A DNA stretch of 8,960 nucleotides from Candidatus Dormiibacterota bacterium (GCA_003132265.1 PKXE01000129.1:10366-19325), one strand, 5' to 3'; shown: positions 1 through 6,060, counted from the stretch's first letter. The notes: generated from the sequence alone by a model not told the origin. Translations and numbers: made by a program.

Positions 1-846
1 AAGATCCCTCAGTACTTCGTCAGTTCCGCCCATGGCTTCAACTCCGTCCACGGGCGGATGGCTCCCATCGCCACCGGGGTGGCGGCCGCCAACCGCGAGC
101 TGGTCGTGGTCGGGGTTTCCGGCGACGGTGACTCTCTCTCCATCGGCCTGGGTCACCTCTGCCATGCCATCCGGCGCAACGTCCGGATGCTGTACGTGAT
201 CGCCGACAACGGGGTTTATGGCCTCACCAAGGGACAGTTCTCCGCCTCCGCCGATGTTGGCTCCCGCTCCCGGCGGGGTGAGCCTAACCTGCTCCCACCG
301 ATCGACGCGATGCTGCTGGGCCTCAGCCTGGGGGCGACCTTCCTGGCCCGCGGCTTCTCCGGTGACAAGGGGCAGCTGGTGCCGATCCTCAAGGCGGGGC
401 TGGCCCACGGCGGCTTCGCCCTGGTGGAGGTGATCTCCCCCTGCGTCCAGTTCAACGACCACGAGGGCTCCACCAAGAGCTTCGGCTACGTCCGCCAGCA
501 CGAGCTCCAGGAGGTCGACGCCGACTTCATCCCCAGCCGGGAGGAGATCAGAGGGCAGCAGATCCCCGGAACGGCCACCGAGGTGAAGTTCCACGACGGG
601 GCCGCGGTGAGATTCCGGGCCGTCCCCCCCGGCTACGACCCCCGCGACCGGCGCGCCGTGGAGGCGTATTTGCGCGACCACTCCGGTCACGGGGAGATCG
701 TGACGGGCCTTCTCTATCTGGACGAGTCCGTCCCCGACCTCCACCAGCTCAACGGGACCCCGGAGGAGCCCCTCTGGAGCCTGCCTTACGAGCGCCTCTG
801 CCCGGGTGCGGCTGAGCTGGCCCAGTTCCAGGCCCGGCTCCGGTAG
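1..846 (+). CDS. korB: 2-oxoacid:ferredoxin oxidoreductase, beta subunit (KorB/PorB-type), 5'-truncated by window
   Basis: This is the thiamine-diphosphate (TPP) binding subunit of a 2-oxoacid (2-oxoglutarate or pyruvate) ferredoxin oxidoreductase, which makes acyl-CoA, CO2 and reduced ferredoxin with an alpha partner in the cytoplasm. The frame is open from base 1, so the Met at base 58 is internal. Of 281 visible residues, GDGD (41-44) followed by IADNGVYGLTKGQ (67-79) is the TPP/Mg binding signature. SPCVQFND (147-154) carries the conserved late cysteine expected to ligate the 4Fe-4S cluster in this family. The other cluster cysteines should lie in the roughly 60-70 N-terminal residues missing here. 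The tail (PPGYDPRDRRAVEAY, then GEIVTGLLYLDESVPDLH) resembles actinobacterial KorB. The gene ends with TAG, and the alpha subunit is expected just upstream, outside the window. Substrate (2-oxoglutarate versus pyruvate) cannot be decided from this fragment. Confidence 0.9.
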   Translation, partial: KIPQYFVSSAHGFNSVHGRMAPIATGVAAANRELVVVGVSGDGDSLSIGLGHLCHAIRRNVRMLYVIADNGVYGLTKGQFSASADVGSRSRRGEPNLLPPIDAMLLGLSLGATFLARGFSGDKGQLVPILKAGLAHGGFALVEVISPCVQFNDHEGSTKSFGYVRQHELQEVDADFIPSREEIRGQQIPGTATEVKFHDGAAVRFRAVPPGYDPRDRRAVEAYLRDHSGHGEIVTGLLYLDESVPDLHQLNGTPEEPLWSLPYERLCPGAAELAQFQARLR

Positions 847-903
847 CTCGACTCATCCCTGGCGACCGGGCACCGAGCGCGCGGGCGCGGCGACCGTTCC
901 TCG

Positions 904-1140
904 AGCTGTGACAACTGCGCCCTAGGACTGAGGCCCACCGGTTGAGCCGGCGGGCTCTGGGCTCACCCCGCTTGCTGCCTCCTAGGGAGCCGTCCGGCGG
1001 ATGCCGGATCTGGCGCCGCTTCCACAGCCGTTTGGCGTGTCTGGCGCACTGACAACCACGGCCGCAGGCGCCGACCCGGCGAGGTTGATCGCGGCGCTCA
1101 GGTCGCCGGCCAGGCTCAGCTCCAGCGGCCGTGCCCAGTA
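904..1140 (-). pseudogene. Decayed C-terminal remnant of a TnpB (IS200/IS605 OrfB)-like protein
   Basis: Read on the minus strand from about 1140 downward, one frame gives GDLSAAINLAG and then SAPDTPNGCGSGARSG. In TnpB-type RNA-guided nucleases of IS200/IS605 elements, the third RuvC motif has the form DRDxNAAxNL and is commonly followed by a tail like SSPDTLNACGEGSAG, so both position and order match. The first N of DxNAA has become S. The upstream zinc-ribbon cysteines (CxxC pairs) are not seen. The frame is stopped by TAG at 982-984, after which EAASGVSPEPAG could still be tail sequence. Upstream, stop codons occur before 1201. There is no tnpA and no obvious element end. It is best read as the eroded end of an old insertion next to korB. 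The assignment is from motif memory, not a search. Confidence 0.42.
993..1008. repeat. Perfect 6-bp inverted repeat (hairpin)
   Basis: Arms TCCGGC (993-998) and GCCGGA (1003-1008) enclose the loop GGAT. It lies about 147 bases past the korB stop and about 250 bases past the citrate synthase stop, in the convergent spacer and inside the TnpB-like remnant. It could be a GC-rich terminator without a U-tract or a leftover of the element. No T-rich stretch follows on either strand. Confidence 0.3.
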
Positions 1141-1258
1141 GGCTCCCCGTGCCCCTGGCGGTCGTGCCCCGCTCTTGACCGCCAGCTTGGGATCGCGTCG
1201 CGGCGACTAGCGACCGGGAACTCAGCCAGCGACCACCGTGAGAGCGCGGGGGGCCGCC

Positions 1259-2557
1259 TCACGCCCGGACGTGGCGCTCGGGCTCACCCAGGTACAGCTG
1301 ACGCGGACGGCCAATCTTCTGATCCGGGTCGAGCAAGCTCTCCTCCCAGTGGGCCAACCACCCCGGGGTGCGGCCAATCGCGAAGAGAACCGGGAACATC
1401 TCCATCGGAATGCCCATGGCCAGATAGATGATTCCGGAATAGAAGTCCACGTTGGGGTACAGCTTGTGGCTTATGAAGTACTCGTCCTCCAGCGCGATCC
1501 GTTCGACCTCGAGGGCGATGTCCAGCAGCGGGCTCGGGCCGGTCACCTCGAACACTTCGTTGGCGATCTGCTTGATCAGCTGGGCCCGGGGATCGAAGTT
1601 CTTGTAGACGCGGTGCCCGAATCCCATCAGTCTGAGCTCGCCTGCCTTGACGCGGCGGATGTAGTCGGGGATATCCTCGGCCCTGCCGATGGTCTGCAGC
1701 ATGCGCAGGACCTGTTCGTTGGCCCCACCGTGGAGCGGTCCGTACAGCGCCGCGCAGGCGGCCGCCATCGCCGAGTACGGGTCGGCCTCGGAACTTCCGA
1801 CCAGACGCATGGTGCTGGTGGAACAGTTCTGCTCGTGGTCGGCGTGGAGCACCAGCAGCGTGTCGAGGGCGTGCTCCAACACGGGATTAGGCTGGTACTT
1901 CAGTTGGGTGGCCCGCCACATCATGTTGAGGAAGTTGCCCACATAGGAGAGGTCGTCGTCCGGGTAGGCGTAGTACAGGCCCATGGCGTGGCGGTAGGCG
2001 AACGCAGCGAGGGTCGGCATCTTGGCGATCAGGCGGACGATCTGGCGGTGGCGGATCGCCGGATCGCGGATCTGCTTGGCCTCGGGATAGAAGGTGGACA
2101 AAGCCGCCACTGTCGAGACCAGAATGCCCATGGGGTGGGCGTCGTGATGGAAGCCGTCGATGAACCTCTTGATGTTCTCGTGGATGAAGGTGTGGTTGAT
2201 GATCTCGGCGTTCCAGGCCTGCGCCTGCTCCGCGCTGGGCAGCTCGCCGTTTTGGAGCAGGTAGGAGACCTCCAGGAAGCTCTTGGTCCCGGCCAGTTCC
2301 TGGATCGGGTAGCCGCGATAGCGGAGGATGCCGCGGTCACCGTCGATAAAAGTGATGGCACTTTGACAGCTGGCCGTGTTCTGGAAGGCGGGATCGTAGG
2401 CCATCAGGCCGAAATCGTCGTCGGCCACCTTGATCTGCCTGAGGTCCAGCGCTCTAATCGCGCCGTCCACGATCGGCAGCTCGTAGTTCTTTCCAGTGCG
2501 GCCGTCGGTCACGCGCAGGGCATCGGCGCTCACGCCGGTGGGTCCCAGTTGAGCCAT
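1259..2557 (-). CDS. gltA: Citrate synthase (type II)
   Basis: Condenses acetyl-CoA and oxaloacetate to citrate, the entry step of the TCA cycle, in the cytoplasm. The 432-residue length fits the hexameric type II enzymes with an N-terminal extension domain. Conserved segments appear in order (numbered from the chosen Met): the substrate-region His block LHADHEQNCSTSTMR (237-251), the catalytic His in GPLHGGANE (His276), the FGHRVYKNFDPR loop (313-324), the catalytic Asp in YPNVDFYSG (Asp371) and an arginine in GRTPGW (395-400). All expected catalytic residues are present, so the protein should be active. A GTG lies in frame 15 bases upstream at 2572, but the ATG at 2557 has a good Shine-Dalgarno (GGGGAG, 7-base spacing) and gives the usual MAQLG-type N-terminus, so I take it. 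The gene stands alone, convergent with korB. A methylcitrate synthase role cannot be fully excluded, but no prp genes are nearby. Confidence 0.96.
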   Translation of the reverse strand: MAQLGPTGVSADALRVTDGRTGKNYELPIVDGAIRALDLRQIKVADDDFGLMAYDPAFQNTASCQSAITFIDGDRGILRYRGYPIQELAGTKSFLEVSYLLQNGELPSAEQAQAWNAEIINHTFIHENIKRFIDGFHHDAHPMGILVSTVAALSTFYPEAKQIRDPAIRHRQIVRLIAKMPTLAAFAYRHAMGLYYAYPDDDLSYVGNFLNMMWRATQLKYQPNPVLEHALDTLLVLHADHEQNCSTSTMRLVGSSEADPYSAMAAACAALYGPLHGGANEQVLRMLQTIGRAEDIPDYIRRVKAGELRLMGFGHRVYKNFDPRAQLIKQIANEVFEVTGPSPLLDIALEVERIALEDEYFISHKLYPNVDFYSGIIYLAMGIPMEMFPVLFAIGRTPGWLAHWEESLLDPDQKIGRPRQLYLGEPERHVRA

Positions 2558-2564
2558 TACCGGT

Positions 2565-2570
2565 CTCCCC
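2565..2570 (-). promoter_or_regulatory. Ribosome binding site for citrate synthase
   Basis: On the minus strand GGGGAG lies 7 bases before the ATG at 2557-2555. It decides the start: the alternative in-frame GTG (2572-2570) overlaps this motif and has no purine-rich sequence of its own. Confidence 0.65.
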
Positions 2571-2572
2571 AC

Positions 2573-3110
2573 TCAGCAGGGGCTTTATCCACCCCCCGCT
2601 CTGGCTTGTGCAAGTCCTGGCTCAGCATGACATCCCACTGGCAGCCTTGAGGACGGCCTCCAGCGCCGACGGGTACGCGGTGGGCGTCTTTCTCAACTTG
2701 GGTCCTCCACTGCCGCAGTCGCCGCACCGCGGTCTGCTCCGTGGCTGCGTCGTCCGAGTTCGCGAGAGCATCGCCGATCAACATTCTATGTCGCCAAGCC
2801 TGCTCTCGCCCGAGTGGATCCACCCGCGTGCTGGCCAACGTCATCATCAGCATCCACTCCGGCAGGGTAGTGCCCGCGGGGCTGCTCGAGCACCCCCGCA
2901 GGCACCCGCGCTACGGGGCCCGCCGCTGCCCGCCCGAGAACCCGGGGGAGGGGATCGGGGGAGCCGTGACCGACCACCTCGCCACTTCGCTGCTCCCATC
3001 GGGGCGACGACGGCTGCGCTCTGGCGGAGCAGTACCATGGCCGGATCGTGCCCCTGCACGCCCCCGCGGGTCGTTGGCCGGGCGCTGGTGCATACCACCG
3101 CTCCGAGAAC
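2573..3110. other. Divergent spacer between citrate synthase and acyl-CoA dehydrogenase genes
   Basis: About 540 bases separate two divergently read genes. Several open frames cross it on both strands, but none gives a recognisable protein, and the plus-strand ones run on out of frame into the acyl-CoA dehydrogenase gene. The best candidate is a 98-codon minus-strand frame (2853-2557) whose TAA overlaps the citrate synthase ATG as TAATG; about 70% of its third positions are G/C, lower than in the flanking genes. The region should hold the promoters of both genes. I see no RNA gene, riboswitch fold or insertion element here. Confidence 0.4.
2584..2613 (-). promoter_or_regulatory. Possible sigma-70-like promoter for citrate synthase
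   Basis: On the minus strand TTGCAC (2613-2608) is a 5-of-6 match to a -35 box. About 17-18 bases on, GATAAA (2589-2584) could be a -10 box with 4 of 6 matches. It would start RNA near 2577, leaving a 5' leader of about 20 bases. In high-GC DNA such matches are weak evidence. Confidence 0.25.
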
Positions 3111-3119
3111 AGGGAGGAG
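3111..3119 (+). promoter_or_regulatory. Ribosome binding site for acyl-CoA dehydrogenase
   Basis: AGGGAGGAG ends 6 bases before the ATG at 3126. It is the strongest Shine-Dalgarno in the window and fixes this start over the second in-frame ATG two codons later. Confidence 0.8.
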
Positions 3120-3125
3120 TAGCTG

Positions 3126-4367
3126 ATGGACATGGTCGATCGCGGACTCTCTCAGGAACAGAAGATGATGCGGGACACGTGTCGAACCTTCATCGACAGC
3201 TGCGTCACCCCCTTCATCCGCGCCAACTGGCAGCGCGAATGGCTCATGACGCCAGAGGACCGACTGCCCGCTTACATCCTCGAAGAGATGGACAAGATCG
3301 GCCTCCGGACCCTCGGCATCCCCGCTGAGTTCGGTGGCACGCCAATCGACCCCGGCGAGGAGGTGCAGACCTTCGCCGTCATCGCGGAAGAGATTGCCCG
3401 TGGCGACTCGGGGCTGGCCGACAAGCTGGCCCAGATCTGGAAGGTGTCGGTGCTGCTGCGCCACCGCGCTCCTCCTCACCTGCAGGAGCGGTGGTTCGCC
3501 CGGGTGGTCGCCGATCCCAGCTTCCTGCTCGCTCACTGTCTCACCGAACCCCGGGGCGCCTCCGACCGCTGGCTCCCCTATAACGCGCCCGACGCGGCCA
3601 TGGACACGAAGGCCGTCCGGCGGGGAGACAATTGGGTGATCAACGGCCGCAAGCAATTCATCAGCAACGGCTACGACGCCGGTCTCTACGTCGTCTATGC
3701 GACCACCAAGCCAGGCGTGGGGATGATGCAGGGCACCTCGAGCTTTCTCGTGCCCCGCGACACTCCCGGGCTGAGCGTCGAGCGCTGCAATGAGACGATG
3801 GGTGGCCGCTTCATGAACAACGGCGAGATCGTCTTCGAGAACTGCGCTGTCCCCAGCGATCACCTCCTCGTCGAGAACGTAGCCATCGGCGACGCCGCGA
3901 TCTACTTCCGCCCGGGGAAGATCATCCAGGCGGCCAAGAACCTCGGGGTGGGCATGGCCGCGTTCGAGAGGACAGCCGCTTACGTCCAGAGCTATGTCCA
4001 GGGTGGGCGTCTTCTGATCAAGCACCAAGCTGTTGCCCTCCGGCTGGCGGATATGGCGACCAGGCTCTGCGCCTGCCGTGGCCTGCTGCGAGAGGCGTCT
4101 CGCTCCGTCGACGAGGGCGCGGCGGACGCCGACCAGCTCAGCAACATGGCCAAGGTGTTTGTGTCGCAGGAGGTGCTCGCGGTGTGCCAGAATGCCATGG
4201 AACTGCACGGCGGAGCTGGCACCATGCTGGACGTCGGAGTTGAGAAGCTCTTTCGCGACGCGGCGATCTTCCTGCACATGGATGCCACTGTCGACATCTC
4301 GCGGTTAAAGATCGTGAAAGCCATGTTCCCCGAGACTGCTGGTGCCTACGCCGGTCCCGAGCCATGA
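3126..4367 (+). CDS. Acyl-CoA dehydrogenase family protein with Asp at the canonical catalytic Glu position
   Basis: A 413-residue FAD flavoprotein of the acyl-CoA dehydrogenase (ACAD) fold, expected to oxidise the alpha-beta bond of an acyl-CoA and pass electrons to ETF. An all-alpha N-terminal domain (about 1-130) is followed by the beta-barrel domain with HCLTEPRGASD (137-147) and WVINGRKQFISNG (170-182), the usual FAD/substrate contacts. The C-terminal helical domain has YVQGGRLLIKHQAVALRLADM (290-310) and MELHGGAG (358-365). In most ACADs the motif YEGTSEIQR supplies the catalytic Glu; here it reads MDATVDISR (385-393), with Asp386 at that position. The alternative Glu of isovaleryl/long-chain enzymes (helix G, ERL) is also absent, the matching stretch being PGKII (263-267). 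The rest is well conserved, so this looks like a distinct subfamily rather than a dead gene. The substrate is unknown. The gene stands alone, with dyad symmetries just after the stop. Confidence 0.9.
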   Translation: MDMVDRGLSQEQKMMRDTCRTFIDSCVTPFIRANWQREWLMTPEDRLPAYILEEMDKIGLRTLGIPAEFGGTPIDPGEEVQTFAVIAEEIARGDSGLADKLAQIWKVSVLLRHRAPPHLQERWFARVVADPSFLLAHCLTEPRGASDRWLPYNAPDAAMDTKAVRRGDNWVINGRKQFISNGYDAGLYVVYATTKPGVGMMQGTSSFLVPRDTPGLSVERCNETMGGRFMNNGEIVFENCAVPSDHLLVENVAIGDAAIYFRPGKIIQAAKNLGVGMAAFERTAAYVQSYVQGGRLLIKHQAVALRLADMATRLCACRGLLREASRSVDEGAADADQLSNMAKVFVSQEVLAVCQNAMELHGGAGTMLDVGVEKLFRDAAIFLHMDATVDISRLKIVKAMFPETAGAYAGPEP

Positions 4368-4371
4368 TCAG

Positions 4372-4404
4372 GTAGTCGATTGGCTGCCTTCGCCTGCCGA
4401 CTAC
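4372..4404 (+). terminator. Stem-loop directly after the acyl-CoA dehydrogenase stop
   Basis: GTAGTCG (4372-4378) pairs with CGACTAC (4398-4404), and a nested GGC/GCC stem lies inside the 19-base loop. It starts 5 bases after the TGA. No U-tract follows, as is common for candidate intrinsic terminators in high-GC genomes. Function is inferred from position. Confidence 0.35.
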
Positions 4405-4440
4405 TCCCGACTTGGCAGCAGCTGGCTCACCGGTCGGGAG
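4404..4440. repeat. 8-bp inverted repeat
   Basis: CTCCCGAC (4404-4411) and GTCGGGAG (4433-4440) are exact reverse complements, 21 bases apart. The left arm shares one base with the preceding stem-loop, so the two could form side by side. It could be part of a composite terminator or a protein site. Confidence 0.35.
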
Positions 4441-4512
4441 CGGGTCCCCCGGCGTTACCGGGATGGGTGGAGCCGTCGGCGGGCAGCTCATGCTGCGTGA
4501 TTCGCACTGCGT

Positions 4513-4534
4513 CAGCCAGAGTTCCCTCTGGCTG
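4513..4534. terminator. Perfect 9-bp-stem hairpin, likely terminator
   Basis: CAGCCAGAG (4513-4521) and CTCTGGCTG (4526-4534) are perfect reverse complements around a TTCC loop, the strongest simple hairpin I found in the window. It lies about 145 bases past the acyl-CoA dehydrogenase stop, before the enolase-superfamily relic. It is symmetric, so it could act on either strand. Neither side has a T-run, so it would be a GC-rich U-less terminator, or a structure left at a deletion junction. Confidence 0.45.
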
Positions 4535-4570
4535 CCACGGCTTGCGTCCCCGACCGGGTCGGATCACTCC

Positions 4571-4731
4571 CACGTCCGCCACGTCGAGTATTTCACGACG
4601 ACGTCCGCATCAGCCATCTGCTCTTCGACGGAGTCCTGGAGCCCAAGGACGGGGCGCTGCGGCCGAGCGGCCGACCGGGGCTGGGCTGGGAGTTGCGGCG
4701 CGCGGACGCTGAGCGTTACCGGGTCGGCTGA
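4571..4731 (+). pseudogene. Frameshifted C-terminal relic of an enolase-superfamily (mandelate racemase/muconate lactonizing type) gene
   Basis: Frame 4571-4594 reads HVRHVEYF. Shifting by one base after 4594 restores DDVRISHLLFDGVLEPKDG and then a segment like RPGLGWELRRADAERYRV, ending at TGA 4729-4731. Together this matches the standard C-terminus of mandelate racemase/muconate lactonizing enzymes, of the form RHxEYFHDHVRIExxLFDG...LRPDxSRPGLGLExRxxDAERYRV. One base, a C of the expected His codon, seems to be missing between 4594 and 4595. Upstream of 4571 the frame (SLWLPRLASPTGSDHS) no longer resembles the family, and the barrel with its acid/base and metal residues is gone. The relic is thus about 54 residues of a protein normally near 370. 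The intact ancestor probably dehydrated or racemised a sugar acid or hydroxy acid. A sequencing error could explain the frameshift but not the missing body. Confidence 0.7.
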
Positions 4732-4761
4732 CAGCCGAAAGGGGCAGGCCGGCCGCTCCCG

Positions 4762-5778
4762 TCAGATCTCGATCAGGACCTTGCCCACGATGTTGTGCTC
4801 CACGGCGGCGTGCGCGTCCGGGGCGCGCTCCAGGGGGAAGCGGTGCAGCGGCAGGCCGGCCTCCGCTCCGACCCGGAATACGCCGGCCGCCACGGCCACC
4901 TGCACATCCTCAAGAGCCCGGCGCTTGGCGGCGTCCGGCTCGGTGTAGAGCAGCACGAACTGATATCGGGCATTGATCACCATGGCAGGGCGGATGTTCA
5001 GCGAGATGGCCTCTCGGTCGCTGGCGTAGGCGACGACTGTGCCGTTGCTGGCGAGGACCGCTTGATCGAGGACCGAGTTGACCCCCGGGGCGACCTCCAC
5101 GATGAGGTCGACGCCGTCCGGGAAGAGCCCTCGCACCGCGGCGCTGGCGTCCGCATCACGGTAGTTGACGACGTGGTGAGCTCCGGCCGACCGCGCCAGC
5201 TCCGCCTTCTCGGGTGAGCTGACGGTCGTCACGACCTGGGCTCCTGACCAGACGGCGAACTCGATGGTCGCGTGGCCAACGGCCCCGGCTCCACCGGCCA
5301 CCAAGACGCTCTTCCCGTCGAGCACGCCCGGGCCCAGGTGGGTCGGCCCATCCTCGGCCACGGTGAGGCAGCGATGCGCCGTGAGGGCCGGGATGGCGAG
5401 GCTGGCGCCGAGCTCCAGAGAGGCGCCCACGGGGAGCGGCACGGCGTGGCTCTCCCGAAGCGCGACCAGCTCCTGCGCGGTGCCGTCGGCGCGTTGCCAG
5501 GCCGCCTCCCACAACCACACCCGCTCACCGACCCTTGCCGGATCCACGCCCTCGCCGACCCCGACGATGACCCCGGCGCCGTCCTGGTTGGGGACCACCT
5601 GAGGGAAGGCCAGCGGCAGGCCCGGACCCGATCCGCGGCGCGACTTCCAGTCGGTCGGGTTGACTCCGGATAGCGCCACCCGAACCAAGACCTCGCCGGA
5701 CCCGGGCTCCGGCTCGGGCCGTTCCACCAGGTGCAGCACCTCGGGCCCCCCCGTCCGCTCATAGACCACCGCTCTCAA
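4762..5778 (-). CDS. Zinc-free MDR-family NADPH:quinone oxidoreductase-like protein
   Basis: A 338-residue medium-chain dehydrogenase/reductase of the quinone oxidoreductase (zeta-crystallin-like) branch, which reduces quinones or enones with NAD(P)H in the cytoplasm. The N-terminal GroES-like domain starts RAVVYERTGGPEVL and has SGVNPTDWKSRRG (37-49) and PNQDGAG (63-69). The Rossmann nucleotide-binding motif is AGGAGAVGHATIEFA (161-175), followed by SSPEKAELARSAGAHHVVNY (187-206). The Cys/His zinc ligands of alcohol dehydrogenases are lacking. The end, PLERAPDAHAAVEHNIVGKVLIEI, is the usual family C-terminus, so the protein is complete. The start is TTG: it aligns with the normal MKAVVYE start and has GGAGG 7 bases upstream. 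The gene is divergent from the GNAT gene and faces the enolase relic. The true substrate is not deducible. Confidence 0.92.
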   Translation of the reverse strand: MRAVVYERTGGPEVLHLVERPEPEPGSGEVLVRVALSGVNPTDWKSRRGSGPGLPLAFPQVVPNQDGAGVIVGVGEGVDPARVGERVWLWEAAWQRADGTAQELVALRESHAVPLPVGASLELGASLAIPALTAHRCLTVAEDGPTHLGPGVLDGKSVLVAGGAGAVGHATIEFAVWSGAQVVTTVSSPEKAELARSAGAHHVVNYRDADASAAVRGLFPDGVDLIVEVAPGVNSVLDQAVLASNGTVVAYASDREAISLNIRPAMVINARYQFVLLYTEPDAAKRRALEDVQVAVAAGVFRVGAEAGLPLHRFPLERAPDAHAAVEHNIVGKVLIEI

Positions 5779-5785
5779 GGGCCAC

Positions 5786-5792
5786 CCTCCCC
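5786..5792 (-). promoter_or_regulatory. Ribosome binding site deciding a TTG start
   Basis: GGGGAGG on the minus strand lies 7 bases before TTG 5778-5776. With the conserved N-terminus of the family, it supports TTG as the initiator. Confidence 0.7.
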
Positions 5793-5893
5793 GAATCGGT
5801 CGCTAACGAGGGCCCGCTCCCCAGCTGAGCTGGACGAGCGGTGGCGAGCACGCTCCAGAGGGGCTGATGTCGTCCTCCCAACCGGCCCGCTGA

Positions 5894-5917
5894 GTTGCAG
5901 GCTATCACGGGTGCAAC
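5894..5917. promoter_or_regulatory. Operator-like dyad in the divergent spacer
   Basis: GTTGCA (5894-5899) and TGCAAC (5912-5917) are exact reverse complements with a 12-base spacer, giving 18-bp centre-to-centre half-sites, about two helical turns, as expected for a dimeric regulator. It lies about 116 bases upstream of the TTG of the oxidoreductase and about 150 bases upstream of the GNAT start, so it could serve either. No regulator gene is adjacent, and only one copy was seen. Confidence 0.3.
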
Positions 5918-6055
5918 GCGTCCCGAACCGTCACTTGCCGGTGTCTGGCGCCTGCCGTCGATGACCTGAGGGCGTCCTCCCGTCAGGGCCTCCCAGCGGA
6001 CGCTCTGAGATGATCGGACGATGGGATTGGCTGCAGTCGCCCCGGGCCCTCCATC

Positions 6056-6060
6056 GGGAG
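6056..6060 (+). promoter_or_regulatory. Ribosome binding site for the GNAT gene
   Basis: GGGAG lies 8 bases before the ATG at 6069. The in-frame ATG at 6021 lacks such a motif, and the 16 codons between the two often end in A or T, unlike the rest of the gene, so 6069 is the better start. Confidence 0.5.

Larger units (their letters stand above)
847..1258. other. Spacer between convergent korB and citrate synthase genes
   Basis: This 412-base stretch lies between the 3' ends of two converging genes and has no intact gene. It holds a decayed TnpB-like tail on the minus strand (separate entry). A perfect 6-bp hairpin sits at 993-1008 (arms TCCGGC and GCCGGA, loop GGAT), and another short one has arms GAGCC and GGCTC near 945. 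A 7-bp inverted repeat (AGCTCGA at 845-851, TCGAGCT at 901-907) begins in the korB stop codon. None has a T-run, so any terminator function for either gene is a guess. Confidence 0.5.

Noticed and set aside
1238..2650. 470-codon open frame on the plus strand across the citrate synthase gene
   Set aside because: It is the antisense shadow of citrate synthase. High GC removes stop codons from the opposite frame; its product has the repetitive V/G/H/L-rich look of such shadows and no family motif.
2741..3328. 195-codon plus-strand frame upstream of and into the acyl-CoA dehydrogenase gene
   Set aside because: It runs out of frame over the dehydrogenase start, has no good ribosome binding site, and its product matches nothing known to me.
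2847..4277. 476-codon open frame on the minus strand across the acyl-CoA dehydrogenase gene
   Set aside because: It is antisense to a gene with a strong ribosome binding site and clear family motifs. The product is Gly/Val/His/Arg-rich with no recognisable domain.
4452..4723. Direct repeat GCGTTACCGGG at 4452-4462 and 4713-4723 flanking the enolase relic
   Set aside because: An 11-mer repeat is expected by chance several times in a window of this size and GC content, and the second copy is simply the codons for ERYRVG, so it is not evidence of an element boundary.
4412..4948. 178-codon plus-strand frame through the enolase relic
   Set aside because: Only HVRHVEYF in it is family-like. After the frameshift it reads through nonsense and continues antisense into the quinone oxidoreductase gene.
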